DNA of 64,000 nucleotides, from positions 10,576,382-10,640,381 of the forward strand of contig CM049317.1 of the NCBI GenBank assembly GCA_026874595.1. The letters are read 5' to 3'. Below, in pieces: positions 56,422 to 64,000 of the stretch. This DNA comes from Sipunculus nudus. Lineage: Eukaryota > Annelida > Sipuncula > Golfingiida > Sipunculidae. Under the pieces are notes generated by a model. That model had not been told where the DNA came from, did no database searches, and worked only from the letters and a program-made list of their open reading frames with translations. A program made the translations under genes and the position numbers. The number at the start of each line of letters is the position of its first letter. Position 1 is the first letter of the stretch.

Positions 56422-56888
56422 AAAAGGGCCTAATCATCTATTTGACCTTTATAAACTTAAGGTAATCCCTTTGAGCTTTTATAAAAAATAGGCCAGAAAA
56501 AATGGATATTACCCGACACAAGCTGCTTATTTTGTTATTATCAATGTGTTTATGATATGTGTTGGCCCGCCGAAATAATCAAAACAAATTCAACAAGGGA
56601 ATCTGGCATCAAATCAGATAAGCCAGAGCTTTGCAAATGGCGTCTTGCAACAAGTGACCTTTCTACCTCGGCATACATGCAACCTACCACATTAGGTTAC
56701 ATGTTTTTCCCGTTTGTCAAAATTGCATGTGTTTACAACATGTTGTTGATAAACAAGAACATACATCCTTCACGGAGGCTTTATAAGAATTTTTCATAAC
56801 CAAAATTATCCTTAGATCATTAGTATATACACAGAGGAAGCCAGAAATCACATATTTTTTTAAAAGGTAGGTGAATGGGCACCTTTAA
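56422..56888 (+). mobile_element. Dispersed repeat, family 2, plus-strand copy
   Basis: Starts AAAAGGGCCTAATCATCTAT and ends GTGAATGGGCACCTTTAAG. Its interior follows the copy at 41.27-41.71 kb word for word: AGCTTTTATAAAAAATAGGC, AATAATCAAAACAAATTCAA, ATCTGGCATCAAATCAGAT, CAACAAGTGACCTTTC, CATACATCCTTCACGGAGG and GAGGAAGCCAGAAATCAC. Confidence 0.8.
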
Positions 56889-56985
56889 GTATAGTATAAA
56901 CGCTCGGTCGGCCAAAAATATGTCCGTTAGGTGGGGTGTCCGCCAAAGAGAGATGTCCGCAGCCCGGGGTTCCACCGTATAGTAT
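56889..56985 (+). repeat. GTCCGC-type repeat fragment, right of the family 2 copy
   Basis: GGCCAAAAATATGTCCGTTA, GGGGTGTCCGCCAAAGAGAG, ATGTCCGCAGCCCGGGGTTC, ending CCACCGTA. Two fragments of one family on either side suggest that family 2 inserted into, or between copies of, this element. Confidence 0.55.
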
Positions 56986-57719
56986 GTGTTTGATCAATCT
57001 GAAATAGTTGTACATTTGGTATAATCTACATACTTGTTGTTTGAACATGGTGCTAGATATTTCATGCACCTAATTTCTCGTCCCTTTTTTTCTACCTCTG
57101 TCTCGTCCCTGTGTTTCTCCTTCTCTTTCTGACCCTTTCTCTCTCTCTCTCATATATATAAATATACACACACAGTTGAACTTTATGTTAACTTCCACAA
57201 ACACAGGCGCCTGATAGTTGTCAGGTTTGTGCCAGGTTTGTATGTTTTTGTCGAAGGAATATCTAAAAAATTGAATTTCTTGGATTTTTTTTAATGATCC
57301 ATGGGCCAAAGAAGAAAATCTATAATTATTGGATGGATAACACTCTTTGTCCTCCCAAAACTTCCTCTCCGTGGGTTAACCACATTCTGGGTTATCAGCG
57401 TTATATTTTAATACAAAATACAGGGGGATATTATAAACGTGACTTTGTGAGACACAACTCTACTCTTTGCTACTCACTGATTTATGACCACTTAGTGCAC
57501 CGTTAGGCTGCAAAAGGATGTAATTCTATACATTAAGTTCGTGAAGTCAAATATCGCCAGACGGCCGTAGGGACGCGTGCCCGTCTCGTGTCTCTTATAA
57601 ATTAAATTCACGCCCCGAAAATCAATGCAGTACATTTTCTCAACTGTAATAAAAATACAATATCGCTCCCTTGGTCGGGGTGGTGTGACCAATGGCTCCA
57701 TGAGCGACTTTGCTGAATT
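56986..57719. other. Non-coding stretch
   Basis: No gene supported. A CT-rich run with (TA)n lies at about 57100-57175. Confidence 0.5.
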
Positions 57720-58250
57720 CTGGGCCTTAATTCTGTCTGATTTCCCGGCGGTGATAGCTCTCCCAGATGGGATAAAACGGCAGGCAATTTAATCATACAA
57801 AACATCTTTATCTGGGAGTAACGCGAGCCAATCAGACGGAGAGAAGCTTTATCCGCGAACGCGCCTGATCTAATCAAAGGCCCAGCGCGATCAATATAGG
57901 GCCGGACATAATACTGCGGCCAGCTTATTCAACACGTATCTCAAATCCGCCTGGCGATTAGTGGGTATTTTCCTCACAATTTATCAACCGTGATTGCCCC
58001 TATTTTAATTTAATTTGTCACCAATAAAGATAATGCACGCGAACCCCCCAGCCTACCAATCGATCACTAGAAGCCGTGGCGGTTTAGATTGGCAAGGTGT
58101 TTAAGGAACGGTCCCTCCGCGCGAGTCACATCTCAGGCTTATTTCTCCCAGGCTGTCTGCGAATTGGCGACTTCAATTCAGCCCGGATCGATGAGTTCCT
58201 AACACCACTCTATGTCCCGTTACAAATTAGCTTGAATAAATAAAGCACCG
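57720..58250. promoter_or_regulatory. Candidate regulatory block
   Basis: The clearest GC-balanced non-coding block in the window. It includes GCAATTTAATCATAC, TTATCT (GATA-type, 57808-57813), CCAATCAG (57828-57835), ATCAAAGG (TCF/LEF-type, 57873-57880) and AATAAAGATAATG (about 58023-58035). Related words such as GATTAGTGGG and CAATCGATC fill the spacing. No coding frame is convincing. I infer a conserved enhancer-like element, unproven. Confidence 0.38.
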
Positions 58251-58853
58251 TCATCTGGCTGTGTATAATTGTTGTGTGCCTCTCCATGATCGTCAAAGAA
58301 ATGACTTGTCATTTTCATATCTTCTGTTTTTAGCTAAGTAGAAACAGGAATATTCTACACTCAGGAGGGTTATTCGGCGTTTCTGCGCTGTGCAGAGCTG
58401 TATATATATATAGGCACAGTCAAATGTTATGTGGTAAAAAGATGGCCCTCAAACATGTAGCAAGTTGTAGCTGGCTAATTACCCGTGTCATCATGAAATG
58501 CTTGTTAATAAGGTATAACAATTTCTGGTTCATTAATTACATTTTATTGCATCCATTTAATAAATATGAACCTATAAGGCAAGCGTGGCACCGGATTTTC
58601 GTATCAAATCAAATGATAAATATAAGAACATTATGGATTAACTTCAAATATAAATATCAGATATAATATAAGATATAATAAGATAATATTGATTGCTTTT
58701 TCTGGTGTTGTTTTGGAGTCAGCCATGATGACGTCTTTGTCTAATCGATTTGTCAGTTTTATGGTGCAAGCTGGATACTGATGATTGTTGTTGGTATAGA
58801 TTTGCCAGTAATTACTTTGCTCAGAGTAAAATCGTTGATATTTAGTTTAGGGG
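58251..58853. other. AT-rich non-coding stretch
   Basis: No gene supported. The frame at 58424-58666 is 80 codons without a domain. Confidence 0.55.
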
Positions 58854-61800
58854 TCTAGATGATGATCCATTTGGTGATTTTGGTCGTGATAGGTTTGATG
58901 GGGGAAGGTTTGATGATGATTCGTGTGGAAATGTTTGGTTTGGTCGTGATAGGTTTTATTGGAGTATGTACGTTGATGATTTGTAATATATTGATTGATG
59001 ATCTTTATTCCTCCGTAAAACGAAGCGCATGATGATTCGTGATGGGTTTGGTTGTGATAGGTTTGATGGGTTAGTTTGATGATGATTCGTGTGGTGGTGA
59101 TGGGTTTGGTTGTGAAAGGTTTGATGGGGGTAGTTTTGATGATGATTCGTGTGGTAGTGGTAGGTTTGGTCGTGATAGGTTTAATGGGGATAGGTTTGAT
59201 GATGATTCGTGTGGTGGTGATGGGTTTGGTCGTGATAGGTTTGATGGGGGTAGGTTTGATGATGATTCGTGTGGTGGTGATGGGTTTGGTCGTGATAGGT
59301 TTAATGGGGGCATGTTAATGATGATTCGTATGATGGTGATGGGTTTGGTTGTGAAATGTTTGATGGGGGTCGGTTTGATGATGTTTTGTGTGGTGGTGAT
59401 GGGTTTTGTCGTGACAGGTTAAATGGGGGTAGGTTTGATGATGATTCGTGTGGTGGTGATGGGTTTGGTCGTGATAGGTTTGATCGGGGTAGGTTTGATG
59501 ATCATTCGTGTGGTGGTGATGGCTTTGGTCGTGATAGGTTTATTGGGGGTAGGTTTGATGATGATTCGTGTGGTGGTGATGGGTTTGGTCGTGATAGGTT
59601 TGATGGGGGGTAGGTTTGATGATGATTCGTGTGGTGGTGATGGGTTTGGTCGTAATAGGTTTGATCGGTGGTAGGTTTGATGATGATTCGTGTGGTGGTG
59701 ATGGGTTTGGTCGTGATAGGTTAAATGGGGGTAGGTTTGATGATGATTCGTGTGGTGGTGATGGGTTTGGTCGTGATAGGTTTGATGGGGGTAGGTTTGA
59801 TGATGATTCGTGTGGTGGTGATGGGTTTGGTCATGATAGGTTAAATAGGGGTAGGTTTGATGATGATTCGTGTGGTGGTGATGGGTTTGGTCATGATAGG
59901 TTAAATAGGGGTAGGTTTGATGATGCTTCGTGTGGTGGTGATGGGTTTGGTCATGATAGGTTAAATGGGGGTAGGTTTGATGATGATTCGTGTGGTGGTG
60001 ATGGGTTTGGTCGTGATAGGTCTGATGGGGGGTAGGTTTGATGATGATTCGTGTGGTGGTGATGGGTTTGGTCGTAATAGGTTAAATGGGGGTAGGTTTG
60101 ATGATGATTCGTGTGGTGGTGATGGGTTTGGTCTTGATAGGTGTTATGGGGGTAGGTTTGATGATGATTCGTGTGGTGGTGATGGGTTTGGTCGTGATAG
60201 GTTTGATGGGGATAGGTTTGATGATGATTCGTGTGGTGGTGATGGGTTTGGTCATGATAGGTTAAATAGGGGTAGGTTTGATGATGATTCGTGTGGTGGT
60301 GATGGGTTTGGTCATGATAGGTTAAATAGGGGTAGGTTTGATGATGATTCGTGTGGTGGTGATGGGTTTGGTCATGATAGGTTAAATGGGGGTAGGTTTG
60401 ATGATGATTCGTGTGGTGGTGTGGGTTTGGTCGTGATAGGTTTGATGGGGGTAGGTTTGATGATGATTCGTGTGGTGGTGATGGGTTTGGTCGTGATAGG
60501 TTAAATGGGGGTAGGTTTGATGATGATTCGTGTGGTGGTGATGGGTTTGGTCGTGATAGGTGTGATGGGGGTAGGTTTGATGATGATTCGTGTGGTGGTG
60601 ATGGGTTTGGTCATGGTAGGTTAAATGGGGGTATGTTTGATGATGATTCGTTTGGTGGTGATGGGTTTGGTCGTGATAGGTTTGATGGGGGTAGTTTTGA
60701 TGATGATTCGTGTGGTAGTGGTGGGTTCGGTCGTGATAGGTTTGATCGGGGTAGGTTTGATGATGATTCGTGTGGTGGTGATGGGTTTGATCGTGATAGG
60801 TTTGATGGGGTCGGTTTGATGATGTTTTGTGTGGTGGTGATGGGTTTGGTCGTGATAGGTTTGATGGGGGTAGGTTTGATGATGATTCGTGTGGTGGTGA
60901 TTGGTTCGGTCATGATAGGATTGATGGGTTAGTGTGATGATGATTCGTGTGGTGGTGATGGCTTTGGTCGTGATAGGTTTGATCGGGGTAGGTTTGATGA
61001 TGATTCGTGTGGTGGTGATGGGTTTGGTCGTAATAGGTTTGATCGGTGGTAGGTTTGATGATGATTCGTGTGGTGGTGATGGGTTTGGTCGTGATAGGTT
61101 TGATGGGGGTAGGTTTGATGATGATTCGTGTGGTGGTGATGGGTTTGGTTATGATAGGATTGATGGGGTAGGTTTGATGATGATTTGTGTGGTGGTGATG
61201 GCTTTGGTCGTGATAGGTTTGATCGGGGTAGGTTTGATGATGATTCGTGTGGTGGTGATGGGTTTGGTCATAATAGGTTTGATCGGTGGTAGGTTTGATG
61301 ATGATTCGTGTGGTGGTGATGGGTTTGGTCGTGATAGGTTTGATCGGGGTAGGTTTGATGATCATTCGTGTGGTGGTGATGGCTTTGGTCGTGATAGGTT
61401 TGATGGGGGTAGGTTTGATGATGATTCGTGTGGTGGTGATGGGTTTGGTCGTGATAGGTTTGATGGTAGTAGTTTTGATGATGATTCGTGTGGTAGTGGT
61501 GGGTTTGGTCGTGATAGGTTTGATCGGGGTAGGTTTGATGATCATTCGTTTGGTGGTGATGGGTTTGGTCGTGATAGGTTTGATGGGGGTAGTTTTGATG
61601 ATGATTCGTGTGGTAGTGGTGGGTTCGGTCGTGATAGGTTTAATGGGGGTAGGTTTGATGATCATTCGTGTGGTGGTGATGGGTTTGGTCGTGATAGGTT
61701 TGATCGGGGTAGGTTTGATGATGATTCGTGTGGTGGTGATGGCTTTGATCGTGATAGGTTTGATGGGGTCGGTTTGATGATGTTTCGTGTGGTGGTGATG

Positions 61801-62975
61801 GGTTTGGTCGTGATAGGTTTGATGGGGGTAGGTTTGATGATGATTCGTGTGGTGGTGATGGGTTTGGTAGTGATAGGATTGATGGGGTAGGTTAGATGAT
61901 GATTTGTGTGGTGGTGATGGCTTTGTTCATGATAGGTTTGATCGGGGTAGGTTTGATGATGATTCGTGTGGTGATGGGTTTGGTCGTAATAGGTTTGATC
62001 GGTGGTAGGTTTGATGATGATTCGTGTGGTGGTGATGGGTTTGGTCGTGATAGGTTTGATGGGGGTAGGTTTGATGATGATTCGTGTGGTGGTGATGGGT
62101 TTGGTCGTGATAGGTGTGATGGGGGTAGGTTTGATGATGATTCGTGTGGTGGTGATGGGTTTGGTCATGGTAGGTTAAATGGGGGTATGTTTGATGATGA
62201 TTCGTTTGGTGGTGATGGGTTTGGTCGTGATAGGTTTGATGGGGGTAGGTTTGATGATGATTCGTGTGGTGGTGATGGGTTTGGTAGTGATAGGATTGAT
62301 GGGGTAGGTTAGATGATGATTTGTGTGGTGGTGATGGCTTTGTTCATGATAGGTTTGATCGGGGTAGGTTTGATGATGATTCGTGTGGTGATGGGTTTGG
62401 TCGTAATAGGTTTGATCGGTGGTAGGTTTGATGATGATTTGTGTGGTGGTGATGGCTTTGGTCGTGATAGGTTTGATGGGGGTAGGTTTGATGATGATTC
62501 GTGTGGTGGTGATGGGTTTGGTCATGATAGGATTGATGGGGTAGGTTTGATGATGATTTGTGTGGTGGTGATGGCTTTGGTCGTGATAGGTTTGATGGAG
62601 GTAGGTTTGATGATGATTCGTGTGGTGGTGATGGGTTTGGTCGTAATAGGTTTGATCGGTGGTAGGTTTGATGATGATTCGTGTGGTGGTGATGGGTTTG
62701 GTCGTGATAGGTGTGATCGGGGTAGGTTTGATGATCATTCGTGTGGTGGTAATGGGTTTGGTCGTGATAGGTTTGATGGGGGTAGGTTTGATGATGATTC
62801 GTGTGGTGGTGGCGGGTTTTGTTGTGATAGGTTTTATGAGGGTATGTATGATGATCATTGTGTAGTGGTGGTGGCTTTAGTCTTAGTATAGGATAGATTG
62901 GGGTAGGTTTGATGATGATTCGTGTGGTGGTGATGGGTTTGGTCATGAATGGTTCGGTTTGGTTTATTTGGGTTG
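58854..62975 (+). repeat. 60-bp minisatellite array, roughly 65-68 units
   Basis: The unit reads GGTTTGATGATGATTCGTGT, then GGTGGTGATGGGTTTGGTCG, then TGATAGGTTTGATGGGGGTA. Each half starts GGTTTGRTSRTGAT, so the unit itself may be an old 30-bp doublet. The + strand is rich in G and T and nearly free of C. Because 60 is a multiple of 3 and the unit has no stop in several frames, long open frames appear on both strands (for example 20-residue GRFDDDSCGGDGFGRDRFDG repeats), but 1-bp indels switch frames repeatedly. Unit variants recur in a 7-unit order (about 420 bp). The array is interrupted near 58980-59035 and fades at 62975. I read it as non-coding satellite. Confidence 0.93.
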
Positions 62976-63085
62976 GTAGGGCGATGATATGTCGTATAGC
63001 GCTGGTCAGTTTTAGTCCCATATATATATTTACATAATGTGCGATAACACTGGGAATTGAGGTTAAAACGTTACTTTTTCTAATA

Positions 63086-63127
<42 letters not shown>

Positions 63128-64000
63128 TTTTGTATCTTTATTTAACATCTTATGCAATGGTATTAATTCAATGAAAACCACATTTATTCAAACACACGTG
63201 CATTAGAGCAAGCATGAGAGTTTCAACTGAGGCATGCCAATAGCAATGTATAATATAAAATAGTTTATAGGAAGATCGAATGACATTATATATATATATA
63301 TATATATATATATACTCATGGTTTATACGTTAAAGACACAAAGAAAAATATAAAATATGTGCAGGCCTAAATATGAATAGGACTTTGAAATGTTTCAAAT
63401 GTGTATCATATATTAGGTATACCTTGTAGTTCAATCCTAGATTACTGCGCGTTTATGTCGCTTAAAAGTAGCTTTGTACAAACAGTAACTGTTAACAACA
63501 TTATCAGTATAAGAAGCCGCTAAGACCTTAGTAATCTACTTGACCAGTGGTCAAGGGTGTATTCACGCGTGTTCACGCCCCGGGGAAGATACGGCAGGTC
63601 TTTGTGGTACGAACGGTGGTACTTAATTCGCTGTATATTTGTACAGCTGCCAGTATTAGCGATTAACTGTACTCACAATCAGTTTAATGTGATGTAGTCA
63701 TGTTAATGTACCCAGCTACAAGGGTTGGGATACTTAATGTTGGTCACTGGTATAATTATATATTCAACATTTTAAACTCTACTTCCTGTTCATCTGTAAT
63801 AAGCTGGTTCATATATATGACACGTATGAAGTGGAATATATATTTTTTCTCCATGCATGCATATATATTTATGTATACACTTGGGAGATACATTAGTACA
63901 TATATGATGACTGCATTTCATTTCACACGCATACACACACACAAATCATCACACACACACCTACACACACAATATGTAAATATGCAATGTGAAATCAAGG
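62976..64000. other. AT-rich end of the window with (TA)n runs
   Basis: (TA)n at 63090-63124 and 63287-63314 and CA-rich words at about 63930-63970. No gene supported. Confidence 0.6.

Noticed and set aside
58777-58783. CTGATGA word as a hammerhead ribozyme core
   Set aside because: No matching GAAA arm or stems at the required distances; the same holds for similar words elsewhere.
58854-62975. CRISPR-like array
   Set aside because: Units are contiguous with no unique spacers, and the window is eukaryotic. It is a minisatellite.
59071-63021. Long repeat-peptide frames in the minisatellite as real genes
   Set aside because: Open on both strands and in several frames because the unit length is a multiple of 3. 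Indels of 1 bp switch frames many times, and there is no start or gene context.

Overview
The window is eukaryotic nuclear DNA and reads as a gene-poor, AT-rich stretch of a marine invertebrate genome, most likely a mollusc or another lophotrochozoan. I infer this from the density of small non-autonomous elements, tRNA-derived SINEs, long dinucleotide microsatellites, and elements bounded by CCTCCGCC-type ends. No host gene with a recognisable family was found. The only host-like reading frame I would defend is an unrecognised 247-residue coiled-coil protein on the minus strand at 11360-12103. Exons too short to stand out may have been missed.

The main coding content is one complete Ty3/gypsy-type LTR retrotransposon at 29999-39934. 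It has two 1225-bp LTRs with no difference that I could find by eye, a 4-bp target duplication (ATAT), a primer binding site that fits tRNA-His, an intact gag (613 aa), an intact protease/RT/RNase H/integrase frame reached by a likely -1 frameshift, a third intact frame of 378 aa in the env position that encodes a Cys/His zinc-binding and coiled-coil protein instead of an envelope, a polypurine tract, and poly(A) signals. It sits inside an older ~700-bp terminal-inverted-repeat element (29782-29998 plus 39935-40418). The second notable mobile element is a 395-bp miniature LTR retrotransposon (TRIM-like) at 54999-55393. It has its own target duplication, a tRNA-Pro-type primer site and a polypurine tract, and its LTRs carry a tRNA-like internal promoter.

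Layout: 1-11.3 kb holds microsatellites, two copies of a 300-bp MITE and a short block with PBX/HOX-like sites. 11.3-12.1 kb holds the unknown gene. 13.8-19.5 kb holds several MITE families and octamer-rich AT repeats. 19.86-23.2 kb is a foldback-like element with long inverted arms made of ~155-bp repeats. 23.2-29.8 kb holds more MITEs and a SINE. 29.8-40.4 kb is the nested retrotransposon. 40.4-58.3 kb mixes dispersed repeats, tRNA-SINEs, the TRIM, and blocks of more balanced base composition dense in homeodomain, GATA, TCF or E-box words, which could be regulatory DNA. 58.85-62.97 kb is a large 60-bp minisatellite with a 7-unit higher-order period. The last kilobase is AT-rich with two (TA)n runs.

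The overall picture is a repeat-filled intergenic or intronic region. Its working parts are the retrotransposon genes, which together copy and integrate one element, and possibly dispersed regulatory blocks serving genes outside the window.
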